64,000 nt of DNA from Clavelina lepadiformis (taxonomy: Eukaryota > Chordata > Ascidiacea > Aplousobranchia > Clavelinidae): assembly GCF_947623445.1 (NCBI RefSeq), contig NC_135243.1, positions 23,444,479-23,508,478 on the forward strand. Direction: 5' to 3'. The position numbers and the translations under genes are program-made. The notes beneath the pieces were generated by a model. That model did not search any database, was not told the origin of the DNA, and worked only from the letters and a program-made list of their open reading frames with translations. Positions 24,150-37,901 of this stretch are shown piece after piece; position 1 is the first letter of the stretch; the number at the start of each line of letters is the position of its first letter.

Positions 24150-25060
24150 TTACTTACAAAGCCAGTAACATTGAACAGATAGGCCGATAGGGTATCTTAA
24201 AAATGATACGATTAATACATTTTTAAAATACGCAAACAAGGAAACCACAAATGGGAGTTAATTTCTAAATTTTAAGTTATAACGCACTCGACAACGAATG
24301 AGGAACAACTTGGGACAGTTCTTAAGACTGAGATCATCTTTTTTATGTCTATCCATGATAGACTGATTACTATTGACGTTATGTGGAGAAGATGTTGGCT
24401 AAACAGGTGTAGATATGCACAGTTTTCACTATGGTGTCATGAACTAAGGTAGTAGTCGAGCAAGCAGCCCAAATTTGTATTCAGAGACCGCGAACGGAAA
24501 CCGCAAATTCGACTTTTCCAGTTGGGCACTCGAGACGTCGGGCGACCTCGCGTGCCCCTGCGGAGACTTCCTCCGAATCAAAAGAAGCAAGGACCCACGA
24601 AATTCACTCCCAGACTTTACACATCCGATTTACTGTGCAGGTTGTACAGCAGTTATTTTACGATGTAATTGTACCAAATTTTCGGTCCTACATATTAAGG
24701 ACAGACTTAAGCCTTTCCAGTGCGGAACATGCGAATATATATACGAACCAAACCCCGACGATCTTAATTCAACTGTAAACTAAGAGTGTAACCTCTATGT
24801 TCCTTCTTGATTTGTAACGTGGCCCAGGCCAAAATTACGAAATGCATTACGTCGTTATACTTTGTGTCTATTCCGAATTTTGAAGTACTCTGTGTTCTCC
24901 CCGAAACTTATACGATCATTTTTTTTATTTATTTCTTATTAAGCGTGCCTTAACACTGTTTTAAGAACGTTTAAAAAAAAAAAAAAAAAAAATCTATGAT
25001 AGGCTGTAGTCAAGCCAGTAGCCTGAAGACGTATGCAGAGACCTAACCAGTAGATGCATG
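24150..25060 (+). mobile_element. Zinc-knuckle element, shortened second copy and fragment
   Basis: A relative of the preceding element with most of the coding region deleted. It keeps 5' matter (GGAAACCACAAATGGGAGTT near 24240; compare GGGGAACCACAAATATGAGT near 22456), then the whole Cys-rich C-terminal module in an open frame (24475-24783). That module has four cysteine pairs: CPC, CAGC, CNC and CGTC, consistent with two zinc ribbons. The 3' region matches copy 1 and runs into an uninterrupted A tract (about 24973-24992). Straight after it TCTATGATAG recurs, as at 22576, followed by a short similar stretch, suggesting a third, fragmentary copy. A local cluster formed by retroposition or tandem duplication. 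Confidence 0.55.
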
Positions 25061-25129
25061 TGAGAGTAGTCAGACGAACAAATGTCGCTCAAATTTAGTT
25101 GTACGTTCCAGAGTAATTTTCCCGATTGC

Positions 25130-25690
25130 TGTCGTTATTTAGTTCCACAAAACGGTCGTCTTTTACACACTCACATTTTTACATGTCAGTTACCGACCTT
25201 TATAGCAAGTTAAGAATTACTGTCAACAGCAGCGAATGAGATTTTTAAAGCAAATCCTTTTAAAAATCACTGCGCATCTAAAATCCCATTATTACCTCAT
25301 AGTAGTGGAGAGAGTGGCACATTTTATCTCAGAAATTACCTGTCTTAGGTTTATCTTCACTTTCAATAAATTACAAGGTAAAACTGCTGGATCTATTTTA
25401 GTCGAACTTTCTATGCATATCAAATATGAGAAAGATAAAACCAATTGGACATTTAGCAAAAGATTCAAATTGAGTTTAAATTGTACTAATAGCATTTTAG
25501 TTCCACAAAATTGTCATCTTTTACACAGTCAGATTTTACCACACCCCCTGTCTTATGTCATTTTTAGCGAACTAAGAACTGCTATTGCTTATAAGTTATA
25601 ACGTGAATCCAATTCTGTAACGAAACCATTCAAAACCCTTATTACATATAAAATCTCATTAATGCCACTATGGTGGAAAGTGGGCTTTCC
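25130..25690. repeat. Diverged tandem repeat of about 360 bp
   Basis: Two adjacent imperfect units. GTTCCACAAAACGGTCGTCTT (one mismatch run) near 25141 pairs with GTTCCACAAAATTGTCATCT near 25500, and ATCTAAAATCCCATTATTAC near 25276 pairs with ATATAAAATCTCATTAATGC near 25646. Open frames inside look incidental. The remaining DNA up to the BBS4 stop (26077) has a short doubled TGATTTTAAACATCACC near 25750 and nothing else recognisable. Confidence 0.5.
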
Positions 25691-26076
25691 AGTTCGTTGA
25701 TTCTTTGCGGTCGTATTTTCGTTTAAACAATGAATAACGAGGCTAGCATCTGATTTTAAACATCACCTAACACCTAATGATTTTAAACATCACCGTCTCT
25801 AAACTTTTCGAAACAAGGTGTTGCTGTAATATTAAAACTGTGCAACTATGCGTGATACAGTATAACAACGCAAGGTACATGACATTGTGCATAAGTTTTA
25901 AAACAAATATTTTTGGGCAAAAAATTCTTGATAATTACAAATTATAAAATACTTAGACTTAGTGTTTCACGTTGAACAAAATATACAACCACCAACGGCG
26001 CCAATGATCAAAAAGTCATAGGGTAACTGCTAAGTGTGACGTCAAACAAAGGAAAAGTGACATCATATAATTGACA

Positions 26077-29000
26077 TCATTCTGCGAGCAGGGCTGGTTT
26101 ATTCTTTGTCTTTGGTCGGTCCATTGTCGGTTGGCCGGATGTGAAGTCATCGCGCTTGGGTAAATCCCCTTCCACGCCGCGTGACGATGACGTAGAAAGT
26201 GGTGGTAGTTTTGGAAGATTTGCAGGCTTGCTGCTGTGGTGACGTAACACTGGTTGATTATTATGAACTGAGCCAAGGTTATACAGCCCAAACGTTAAAG
26301 TAAACCCAAGGGCACTGCTCCAGTGTGTTTAGAAACACAAGGTAGGATATGAAATACTTTAGTGTTGGTAAAGAAATTGTGAAAAGCCTATTTCGAGTAA
26401 AGTTTCCGGACATTGAAAAGAATTTTGATCCGGTTAAACTGAAGTTTATCTTATTGCATTATGACGAAGCTAAAACATGGGGCAAACCAGATCACACTAA
26501 GTCACGATCAAACTCTCCACGTTTAAGCCTGCTCCATAAGTTCAAAGGTTATCTGTTGTTATATGTAAAACACAACTATTATGAGGTCATAATAACCTGG
26601 AGAGAGGCGGCAGATCGGTCGATTTAAGTGCGGGGCCTCTGCTTCCTTCTGCGTCATCATCAGCTCGTGATGTCGCCGTATCTTTGGAAGTTGATGGAGC
26701 TGTCTTGCTTCCGTCTAAAAAGTCATCATAGATTTAATCCAGGACACAAATTCCAACTTTAAAGAATTTTATAATTTTGTTGACAAAGTATTGATCTTAG
26801 ATAAATTCTTAATGGTCAAAATGGTACGTACGGGTACGTTTGCAAATTGGACATGTATTTTTGTTTGAAACAAAGAAATGGTTTTCGGTTAAAAATTTAC
26901 TAAATTAGAAATCATAGTTAAATATTGGTCTAAATACGATATTTGGAAATAAAAATAAAATAAAAAATAAATAAAAAATTAAATAAATAAATACTTAAAA
27001 ATAATATAAAAAATACAAAAACTAAAAATAAATAATATAAAAATGCGATACTTAAAAATACCATGGAATTAATTTCTTCAAAATTTGAAATTAATTTTCC
27101 CAAAGTTTCACCTTTTTGTCGTTTTTTCTTCGAAGCTTTCTCTTTTTCTGCCACTAATTTATCACCGACGTTCAACGCCGCAGAAAGCTTCTTTCCAACG
27201 TCGAGCATCTAAACGACAGACATGACAAAAGGTTGCAGAGCTTAATATGACTTCAACTATGACCGAAATCGAGTCAAGTGGAGTCAGTGCTGAAAGCAAA
27301 AGATACAAGACAATAATCACTGACTTCTTTATCCAAATTGGCGTTCTTCTCAGTGGGGAGATTTTTGTAAAATTTTCTCAAAACTTTTCCGGCTTCTTTT
27401 GATCTGTTCTGGTTGTGAAGGAAAACGCAGAAGTTGATCATTGTGTGATGATCGGTCCTGGGTTAAAATTCATATTTTCTTAAATATTTTCGTTTTCTAA
27501 CGTTTTTGAAATACAGGAATCTGTTATTGAAGAGAACTTGCGTGTTTGTGCACTAAGTAGTACAATTAAACCAAAAGAAAACGTTGGAAAAGGCCCAAAA
27601 AATTCATAAAGAAAAATATCAGCAAATTCATGATCAAATCGACAGCCGGGACATCAAACTTTCCTTTTGCTCTCCTGAGTCATTCGAGTTCACATTTCAA
27701 GTCTATTCTGGTTAAATTATTTCAGAGACCAACAGCATCAGTTTTGACATCGAAAGACTGAACGCAAACAAACAAGCCCGGTACAGAGAATTGTAAATAT
27801 CCCAGCTACCAATGAATCTTACAATATCCTACTATTAGTAAAGTATCAATGGATAATTCAGAAATGAACTCACGGGTTGAGTTTCGCGGCTTGCTCATAA
27901 GCTCTCTCAGCGTTCTCTGTTTGTTCAAGGTTGGTGAGAGCAACTGCAAAGAATAAGGAACGAACTAATTAACATTAAATTGTTGCCGGTAGCAAAAGCA
28001 TGCTCACCATTCGAAAACGATATTCTGGTTTTCTATTTTACCGACAATCTTAAACGTGAAAAACTCGTTGAAAAAAGGCGTTTTTAAAATTTAGTCATTT
28101 TGCTTTGATTTTTATACTACCGGTAATCTAGTAGATTTAGCTAATTTTATAACTACTCATGTAATCTAAAATTTTTATCTCTGTTATTACTAGCAGTGAT
28201 GAAGTTATGTCGATTTTTGAATAAATATTGTAAAAGTAATTTGCTTCTGTCATTTGTGGTAGAATAAACTTGATTATTCTATAATAATTAATTGCCATAA
28301 ATGAAATTGGGCATAATTTAAGGTAAGTGATAATGGGAAAATTATGGTTATGAAAGGAACCGGAAAGCTGTAACTTGATATATTAACACACATACATGCT
28401 TTATAATACAACAAGGATGATATCTGCAAACACGATCCATTTCTTTAACACCATGTCATGCTTTGATGCGCACACCATGACCAAACATGATCACAACATA
28501 TGGCGGCATTGCCTCAGTGCTAAATCACAATTTCTTAGATTTTACACTTCGAAAACTTCATAAAACAGCAACAAATGTAACGAACCTGCCAGTAGAGTGA
28601 AAAGTGGTCCATGGTCAGGCTTAAGTGTCAAAGCGGAACTTGTGAACTGGAATGCGCTGGCATATTGCTCCATGGTGAGGTGAAGGAGGCCAAGGTTGTA
28701 AAGGATCCTCCAATCGAATGGAGAGAGGTAGTTGGCTCGTTTCAGACAACTTATTGCCTGGAACGAAATTTCTTTCATTGAGTTTTGAAAACACAATATA
28801 CCATGCAAATATGTCGATATTTATTACTTTAATCTAATCTGTCTAATTAAATATGTTTCTTGGTGGCGAAAAAATATTATCTTTACTTTGGAAATTGCAG
28901 CTACTATTTTAAAGCATTTTGCTTCGTAGAAACATGATTCAAGTTTTTAATAAAGATGATTTTAGAAATAAACAACATAGATACATCATTAACTTACTGC

Positions 29001-31521
29001 GACATATTTCTTTTTCCCAAAGAAGCACATGGCAATATTGTTCCACAACGAAGCGCTCTCCGGAACTTTTTGTGCCGCAACTCTGTATTTGGTAAGCGCG
29101 ACGTCATAATCTCCGTGTTTCTGCATGAGTGAACCTGCTGCAAGTATTGCCTAGCAAACAAAAAAAATGTTCAGTGAAACATATCCCAGTTTAAAGATAT
29201 GACCCACGGCACAGTGTTAATTACTAAGGGTAGTAACTACTAAAACTTCTGTTAGAAGCACAGGTGAATGTTCTAGAATAGAACTTCCCCACATATAATA
29301 GTCATAGTATGGTTCATGACAATATTATTACGGCATAATATGCTTGTGTACGTTCAATCTGGAACAGTTCTTAGAACTTCTAGTCAATGCAACTGCGTAC
29401 TAAATGCATTTACAATCACCACAATTGCATACCTAGTTAAGTTAACTTCACACTAAAGCATTTCTTATCAACACGAGTCACGACTATATACATAGTTAAG
29501 TAAAAACCTTATAATTCTCGGGATCAAAGGTCAAAGCCTGACCAAGAAGTTCAAAAGCTCGATGGAAGTTGTTTTTGCGAAGGTGCAGGAGCCCAAGAGA
29601 TGTGAGAAGTTCCGTATTTTCCGGAGAAAACTCGACGGCTTTTAACGCAAACAACAAGTTTAAAATGTTAGATTCAACAAATTTTAACAAAATCAAGTAC
29701 GCTGATAATATAAGCTTGGCTTAATCATACATTTAAAGATAAAATTTACAAGCTTGTGGGATTTTTACTTTAGAGTATTCTCAATCAATAACCTAAAAGT
29801 CAAGTTCTGTAAGGACCTTTTTGTAATAGACTCATCGCCTTTTCTGGTTCATCCTTTTCAAGATACAACTTTGAGAGGGCGCTGTACGTGACAATGTGAC
29901 GATTTCTTGACAAAGCTTCTTGGTAGCTAGCTTCAGCCTAAAATATCAAACTCAACATAAGAGCAAATGTTATACAACAATTACAACATGATCCTGCAAC
30001 CTGCCGCGATAAACTGTAATGTCACACAGAACAGTTAAAAGCTTTTGCACAGTTTTATAAAACAGGATACAACAATAAGAATGACATGATCTAGCGTAGG
30101 ACAAACTTTGTCATATTGCTTAAGGAATTGGTAGCAGACTCCAAGGCAGTGGCAAATGTCCCAATCCTTTTCTCCCAGCTCTGCCGCATGGTTGTAGCAC
30201 TCTAGTGCACCCTTGTGTTTTCCGAGAAGAATTCTAATTCAATTTAAAATATATGCTTAAAATTTGATGAAGCCAGGTCAAGGCGTTGCAACGTAAAGTT
30301 ACTTGTGTGAAAAGCTACAGAGCGATAAAAAAACTTAAAGGTTACAAAATTGAACAACTTTACTGAAAAACCATTGCTTTCACAGAGAGAGAGAAACAGT
30401 GACAAATTAAACTTACAAATTTTTTGCAACTTGCTTCAAGTTATCGGGATTCTTGGAATTGAGAAGATGGCAAGCTTGGAAGAGCTCGAGTGAATTCTGA
30501 ATGTCCCCTTCGTTTCTCATTATCATTGCCTGAGTAATTAACAATCATTTAATACATACAAACTATGCTTAATAATGATGTCACAATACGTCCTCACCTG
30601 GATATAAATGGCATACTCGCACTGGCCGCGTGTTTCCTTTAACTGTTCTTGTATGAGGCTCTACACGAGGGTACATGGTGAAACAGTGACCTCACCTTAT
30701 GTAAATATGATGAAACTTATGTTCATGGAAACTGCCGTTAATACCTTGCAAGTGTCGTATTCTTTCCTCACAAAATGTCTGTGGATCAACCAGTTTCGAC
30801 GTTCAATGATTGGTAGTTGTGGTGTATCTTAGCCAAGAAAGAAAACTAAATTAAACATTTCAAGTGTGGAGCTAGAGGCAGTTATATATGATGTCACTAC
30901 ACAAAGGTCGAAATATGGCGACTTGATACACTAAATCTTTACACTTTAAACCAAGCCATATCTTCTGCAAACTCAACAAAGCAAACATGTCATTCTCACT
31001 TTTCCTGCCTCGGATTTTCGGTTTAGATTGGACGGTTGCCGTGGGAACAACAGTAACATTTGTTTTGTCCGACTTTTCTTCCTTCTCAACCTCATGAACA
31101 AAAGAATATTTAGTGCGGAAAACATTAAACCATGTTTGTCCTATCAGCATAAAACGAGAACAAAATGTTAAACAAAACTTCTATTACTGTCCTAGGTCGG
31201 TTTAGATTACACAGTAACACTTCAAGGTGTTCATATCATTTGAACATAAGACATTTTGAACATAAGAACATAACATAAGATATGAACATATGAACATAAG
31301 ATAACTTTCAGTTGCTGACATGGGCTATTGCAAGAAAAAAAGAATAAAAACATAATTTCCCAACTAAACTCAACATTGTTTTGTTGTCTAATGGGTTAGC
31401 TATAAGTTGCTGTAGTGCCTACAGCACTTTAAACAACGGAATTTATATTAATGAAAAACACCTTTGGTGCATACAGAATTTGCGTATTACTTACTGGCAA
31501 TGCTTCTTCACTAGCAGACAT
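26077..31521 (-). CDS. BBS4: Bardet-Biedl syndrome 4 protein (BBSome TPR subunit)
   Basis: BBSome subunit for ciliary cargo transport; acts at centriolar satellites and the ciliary base. Fifteen exons, in coding order: 31495-31521, 31000-31090, 30745-30827, 30598-30660, 30417-30529, 30107-30233, 29817-29937, 29508-29638, 28998-29150, 28586-28757, 27874-27943, 27325-27457, 27112-27208, 26597-26714, 26077-26233. The total is 551 codons plus stop, close to the human 519 aa, with no break. Diagnostic stretches against human BBS4: [78 protein letters not shown] repeats cover most of the protein; the last three exons are Lys-rich then Ser/Pro-rich and disordered, as in the family. A few donors are weak (GTCCTT after exon 7, GTTTGT after exon 6, GTCAGT after exon 12). 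Exons 1-7 are repeated at 44733-46437. Confidence 0.95.
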
Positions 31522-34500
31522 TCTTCTTTCTCAGAACAATGACTACTTTGTAAAACAGAAGTATCACAAACTTATTAGTACTTTTACCTGCAGACCTATA
31601 AATCAAGCTACACAATAATAATCATAATATCTGACATATAATAGTAGTAGGTCTAAAATTGAAGTGGCAGCTGGCAAAATGGTTTAAACCAAAACGACAA
31701 AATTATCATTAATAAATTATACAGCAACCTGGCTGGTTCTACGCAGAGATTTTTAGCATCTCTTGGAGCAGTAGCATTGGAGTGTATCTAGAATTTTCTC
31801 GTTCATGTAGCTAGACTAAAATTTCACGTTTATGGCGAACCCCAACACTCTTAACTATGAGCAACTATATACTGTGTACTGTCGTCACGCTATAAAACAA
31901 ACCAGTCGTTTTTATAAAGTCACGTTTAATTGGTCACATCCAAACACCGAGTCATCCCTACGAGAAAAAATGCACAACCTTCATATTTAATGAGGGACGG
32001 GGGTGCCAAACAATATGATCAAAATAAATAAGAACAAAAACAAAAAATGGTGCCAAATGGTAAAAACGCTTCAAATGGAAACACAATGACGAACGACCAC
32101 ACAATATGTGAGAAACGAAGTACGTAACAGTAGTGACCTTGAACTTCGACAAAAATGATTTTGAGTCAATTTTACTTTTGCACCCATACGTGAAGGCTTG
32201 AATGGGAAGTAGATATGAGATAATGAAAAGGAAGTTACGTCATAATAATTCCTCAATACTCGATCAATATTCATACCAATGCAGTGTCTATGTTTTATTT
32301 TCAACTCCTGTATATATAGTGCAATCTGATTATCTTAATTGATATACTTAAAATCATTTCATCTATCTGTATGAATCACCAAAAGAATTGCAGTTAAAAA
32401 CCTCGTAAACTCTGTATTTCTTAAAAACTATAAAATAATTATTTCCCTAACACAGAACAACCATCAACAGAACAATTGACATGACTCAGGAAATAAGCTA
32501 TGAAAACAAATAAAAGGCTATTTGGCAACATAAGTTCAATTCATGCACAGAGATATCACGTGAATTTAATTCCCAATAAAGTCCTACAAAGCATTGTTTC
32601 AAATCCATGTTAAAATATGAGACCAGCATGCAAACTGCATTGTAAAACATTTCATGGTATGGTATGATAATCTTTATTCTCAAACTGAGAAAAGTCTACA
32701 CGCAACTTAAACGTGACGATGGTCCTTCGTGCTTGAGCTCCGGTTGACAAGTTAGCTTTTGTGCAAGTATCCATTGTCAAACGATTTTTATTTGGTTTTT
32801 AATTTTTCATATCGTATTGTCCAAATTTAGAACTGTCCACTAGGTCCATTGAACAAAAGCAAGTGCTGTTAATGTCATGCCCAAGGGCTTTTTAATGGTA
32901 TAACACCACTAGGTGTCAAATATGGAACACGAGTTGCATTTATTACGAGGCCAGTACTCAACTGGAATGTATTGGTACTTTATGTATCGTATCGGTACTT
33001 TTGGTAAGATTTTGCGTGTGCCATACAACCAAAATTGATGCACAAAAACACCCAGACGCATTAATGCCCAGGTGCATGCAAAGTACAGCAGTTTTTAATG
33101 AGAAATCTAGCATGCAAAGATGAAAATTTTGGCATAATGGCATGCACTGAAGCCAAATTCTATCATATGTTTATTTATTATAAATCAGTGTTAAAACAAC
33201 CAGCTTCTTTGTTTGTTGATTATGCCTAAATCGATGTAAAGATAAAAAAAAATCCTGGGGTGTAAGCTGACAAACCTCGTGCGTGCAGGTGCCACACATT
33301 CTACGGCATGGCCCTTGCCTGTACATATAGAAATTGACTGATTTAATCTAGTCCTATTTATGAACTAAAAAAGTAAAAATTGAGTGCGTACAAATTCTTT
33401 TCCAGTCATTAACTACAAAACATACACATAAAGTGCACAATCTTGCTTATGAAAAATAATATTCATTGCGTCCATGCTAAATTCTGCAGTTTGGGCCGCT
33501 CGAACCATTCCAAGCACTCGGCTACCGAACCGACTCAAACTGAAATGTTGAAATCGCAATACGCAGCCCTTCAACTGTTTAGACTAAAGCCTTATTATAT
33601 AGCCGCAATAGGTATACCGATACATGATGATCAGTCTGGCGCACATGCCTATCTCATATTTAAAACTAGGCCTGGCCTAGACCAGCTCAACTTTGCAAAG
33701 TTTACATTTGCCTGGTAACGATTCAAGATTAATATGCCATGGAAATCTTAACGTACCCGGCAATTTTACGATTTACTGTCGACTTTGTAATTTTTTAAAT
33801 ACTGTATATGGTATTATAAAAACTTTTGGCCTGGGACTGCAGGAAGTATGGCAATTGAAACTCAACGATCATTACCGGATACCGAACTAACTTTTGTGCA
33901 AGTTCCAGTTAATGCGCTCCGTTTATATTTGCCTTCTGGTATTTTGCTTAGCAAGAAAATTGAAACTATTCCCCAGACTTACTGAATAGGAGCAGGTTTC
34001 GTAAATACCTTGCAAAACAATATTACAACAATAATGCTACCGAGCGCCACCCAAAACGGGCCGCATTATTACGAGTTCAGCTCTCGAACCATTCCGCTAC
34101 CGAGCAGACGAGTTTTTATAGCTTTTTATTAAAAAATATCAGTTCATGAAATCCAATAACATAAATTTGTTTTTTTGTAAGTAGGAACTTTACTAAAATA
34201 CTCAGTGCTTTTTAGAATAATAAGCCTTCAGAAAATATTAAACTGCAAATCTTGAACATAAGAAAAACATAAAATAAAAAATGGGGATTAATGAAAAGAA
34301 GATTTTTATTTCAGATACCAAACGAAAGTTCATGATGTTGACAGCGACATAACTTGCACATTCGATGAAAAACGATTATTATAGCCAAAGCCCTAAGGCA
34401 TATTGATTTGCAACCAACGGCTAAATAGCTAGTTATTATGTCGTTTCCAATTCAATTTTAATATTATCGTGTGTAGATCGTAGGTCTACATGGTGTTTTA

Positions 34501-35414
34501 TATTTGATTAAGTTTGTTCTTCAATCTAAAATGCCTATAACTATTAAAAGACGCTCTTATCGCATGCTTAGCAAGTAAGCGGAAATGACATCATATAACT
34601 GCTTGTAATTCTACGCGAAACGTTGTTATAGCTGTACGAGGAAAGCAAAAACACGTTAATGTAAAAGTTATGCAAACACTTGCATTTTATATATAGCAGC
34701 ACAACCTTTTGTTGCAGTTATAGATTTATACAAAAGTGGAATTTGATAGTGCAAAGTAGCCTAAACACTTGTAAACCAATGTAAAAACTAATAGCTGCCC
34801 ATAGCAACGTGTAGTAAGCTGACTTACGTTTGGCGTGCCAGTTTCAACATGGTAACTCGCTTGGATGTAGCCTGTTTTCGTCTCTTATCATTAGCTCCAT
34901 GTAGTCCTGTGTTTCTTGTCTTTCAATTTGCTGGAAGTTAATTATTAATTTAACAACAGGTGCAGCTTTACCTGTCTCGTTACTAAGTTAGTCCAGGACG
35001 CAGTTGTGTTTGCGCAAAGGCTGAAGTCCTTTTATGCCAGCTAAACTTTTGCAAAGCAACTAGCGAAAATTTTTCTAAAAAGTTTTTGTGTATTCTCTTG
35101 AAGTCGTAATTAATCGACGCTATCGGCCATGCTCGTAATAAGCTCAACACAGTTAGTCGTCAGTGTACATAAAATGTTGATATTCTTCGAGTATCAAAGG
35201 AAACTGAAGCACAATGATTTCGACGAATTTTATTGAAAGAATATGAAAAGGTTTAAACAGCATTAAGCCTACTGATGTTTTTGCAACGTTGCGAACTGCA
35301 TTAAGTTAAGATGAAGAAATATTCAAGTCACTATAATCGTTGTAGGCTGTTGCCACTATCATCAATCATGTGGTTTATATTTTGTTAGTAAGAGTGGTAG
35401 GTGATCAAACAAAT
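31522..35414. other. Spacer between BBS4 and xylose isomerase
   Basis: A divergent spacer of about 3.9 kb, present again at 46438-50323. It must hold both promoters. I found no convincing RFX X-box for BBS4. Contents recognised: a simple stretch of repeated GAACATAAGA words near 31230-31300 (just inside BBS4 intron 1) and two tRNA-like remnants (33480-33550 and 34030-34115). Several short open frames look incidental. Confidence 0.45.
33480..34115 (-). repeat. Two tRNA-like (SINE-type) remnants
   Basis: On the minus strand, GCTCGGTAGCGGAATGGTTC (near 34092) and TTCGGTAGCCGAGTGCTTGG (near 33525) both resemble the 5' arm and A box of a tRNA, followed by GAGCGG/GAGAGC. No complete cloverleaf or matching B box is visible, so these are taken as tRNA-derived SINE fragments rather than genes. 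The second block also carries a nearby repeat of GCTCGGTAGC. Confidence 0.35.
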
Positions 35415-37865
35415 ATGTCGTCGTTTGCCCCAGCCTCAAAGTCGTCTAACGATGAAGCACAAAAGGCGTCTTCAGTGACAACATACCCAATTGGTCGGTG
35501 ACGTTATGCTGACATCATAGGCGTATACAATGTTGTTTACGTAGAACGTTTTGCTCATATGGCTAGAAAGAGCTATGCTTAAAAAATATCTCAAATTGTT
35601 GTAAAGTGTTGAAATTCAAACGTTAACAGCTCAAACTGAACATCTTTTTCCCATAGACATCGTAAAGGTTCCATACAAACCAGACGCTACAGTTGATGAC
35701 GTCATATGCTTTAAGTATTACAACGAGGACGAGGTGATTATGGGCAAACCGATGAAAGACTGGCTTCGTTTCTCGGTTTGCTACTGGCACACGTTCCGTG
35801 GGACAGGTGAAAAACAAAAATTACCTGAAACCAGCTGCGTTAAATAAGCTAAATAAGCTTTTATGCTCAAGTGCAGCAGATTCGAGTTATTTTGTTTTAT
35901 CTAATTCTTTGGCTGACAGATGTTATTTTGCAAAACTTCACTCAATTGCCATGGAACAAACATTCTTGTTCTTTGACTAAGAATATAACTTCTAACCACT
36001 ATTCTCCAATAATATAATCTATTTCAATTTCAACCAAAACAATGTACCAAGGGGCTGATCCATTCGGGTTCCCAACCTTGAAAAGATCGTGGGACGACGG
36101 ATCAGACAGCATCGAGAACGCGGAAAGAAGAATGAGAGTCGCCTTTGACTTCATGTCTAAGCTGGGCGTGAAGGTAAACTCCTAGTAACCAGTAAGTAAC
36201 TAGATTGTAACTAATAGTAACTTGTGATCGTCTCCGAGCATTGGTGTTTCGTAAACAGCCAGCTTAAGTCCATGTCATATGTTAAATGTGTTGTTTTTGT
36301 TAATGGATTATCGCCTATATTTGTAACTTTTGTTACTGTCATGATCTTAATCCCTTGATGTGCTTAACATGAAAGCCTATATTGGGTTTGCACAAGATCT
36401 CTTTATGAGCATGTGGTATGCACACTCCAGTTTTAAACTCGAGATTACGTCTTAAGTTGCATTAAGTTATTATTTAATGCCCTGATTGGCTTCCGTGTTT
36501 ATCACAATCATAGTCTCTACTGATTATGTTTTAAATCTTGTGTTTAGTACTGGACTTTTCATGATCGGGATATCGCTCCCGAGGGCGCCACGCTGGATGA
36601 AACTAATTCAAATCTTGATCGCTTGGTGGAATTAGCGAGTGAACTGCAAGACAAAACTGGCATCAAGCTACTTTGGAACACCTGCAATTTGTTTGCACAC
36701 CCCAGGTACACTGCATTGCTTTTCAATATCTGCTAATCTGTGACGATAGTCAAGAAAAGTAGGAAAATAAATTTAGGTTTGGTTTAAGTTTGTGTTAAGA
36801 AAGTATTTGTAGACATTTGTTCCGGTACGTATTTAATAAGCATTATTTATTGCTGTTGCAAATATTGAATAATTATAATATTATCCAATAACATAATGAT
36901 TAGATGTCTATTATCGCAAAATTATCAGATATAGCAATGGCGCCGCCACAAACGCAGACGCCCACGTTGTTGCGTGTGCGGCAGCACAGGTCAAGAAGGG
37001 TCTAGAAGTTGGTAAGAAACTGGGGGCCGAAAATTTCGTGTTCTGGGGAGGTAGGGAGGGCTACCACACCCTCCTCAACACGAATGTGAGGGAGGAATTG
37101 GACAGCTTGGCAAACTTCTTCAAGATGGCCGTAGGTAAGGAAAAGTGCTTTGTGATGTCATAATACTTGCATTCTTGCTGTATAAGCTTAACAATGAAAC
37201 GCTATCACATCATAAACAGCATACAAGAAGAAGATAGGGTTCACTGGGCCATTTCTCATTGAACCAAAACCGAAGGAACCAACCAAGCACCAATACGACT
37301 ACGGTGAGGAAGTCTTCTCTATTACATAATAATAAACTGTATTAAACGAACCTAAGTATTTTCAGGACATGCTAAGCCATCAATACTGGAAGTATACTTC
37401 CATATACTCACAAAATTTTGAAGATTTTTTTTACATAGACTTCAGTTCTAAGCAAAGCAACAAATTAAATCTAAATTTTTCGTTTCAGATGCAATGACCG
37501 TGATTGCTTTTTTGAAGACATACAACTTAGATAAGGACTTTAAGGTATTTTGAAGGACACCTTTCAATGTACAGTAGCATTGTATAGTCTATTCAAAATA
37601 TACAATATGGGAGGTAAAAATGATTATACTGCAAGTTATTACGTCATGTTTTCAGTTGAACATCGAACCGAACCACACGACGCTTGCCGGTCACGGTCAT
37701 GAGCATGACGTAGTGATGGCGTCATCATACGGTATGCTGGGTTCGGTGGATTCGAACACAGGGTCTCCGGACCTCGGATGGGACACCGATCAATTTCCGA
37801 TGGATGTGAAGAACGCGACTTTCATCATGAAGGTAAACTTCAACCACGAACTTGAACTTGTGTTG

Positions 37866-37901
<36 letters not shown>

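Noticed and set aside
24960-24992. A tract as a gene's poly(A) end proving a processed pseudogene
   Set aside because: The second zinc-knuckle copy also keeps upstream similarity to copy 1, so tandem duplication is as likely as retroposition.
26349-26627. Plus-strand frame of 92 codons
   Set aside because: Lies across a BBS4 intron and the start of its penultimate coding exon on the other strand, with no recognisable domain.
31522-32300. RFX X-box in front of BBS4
   Set aside because: The best candidate (TAACTATGAGCAAC near 31855) matches only one half-site, so it is not reported as a site.
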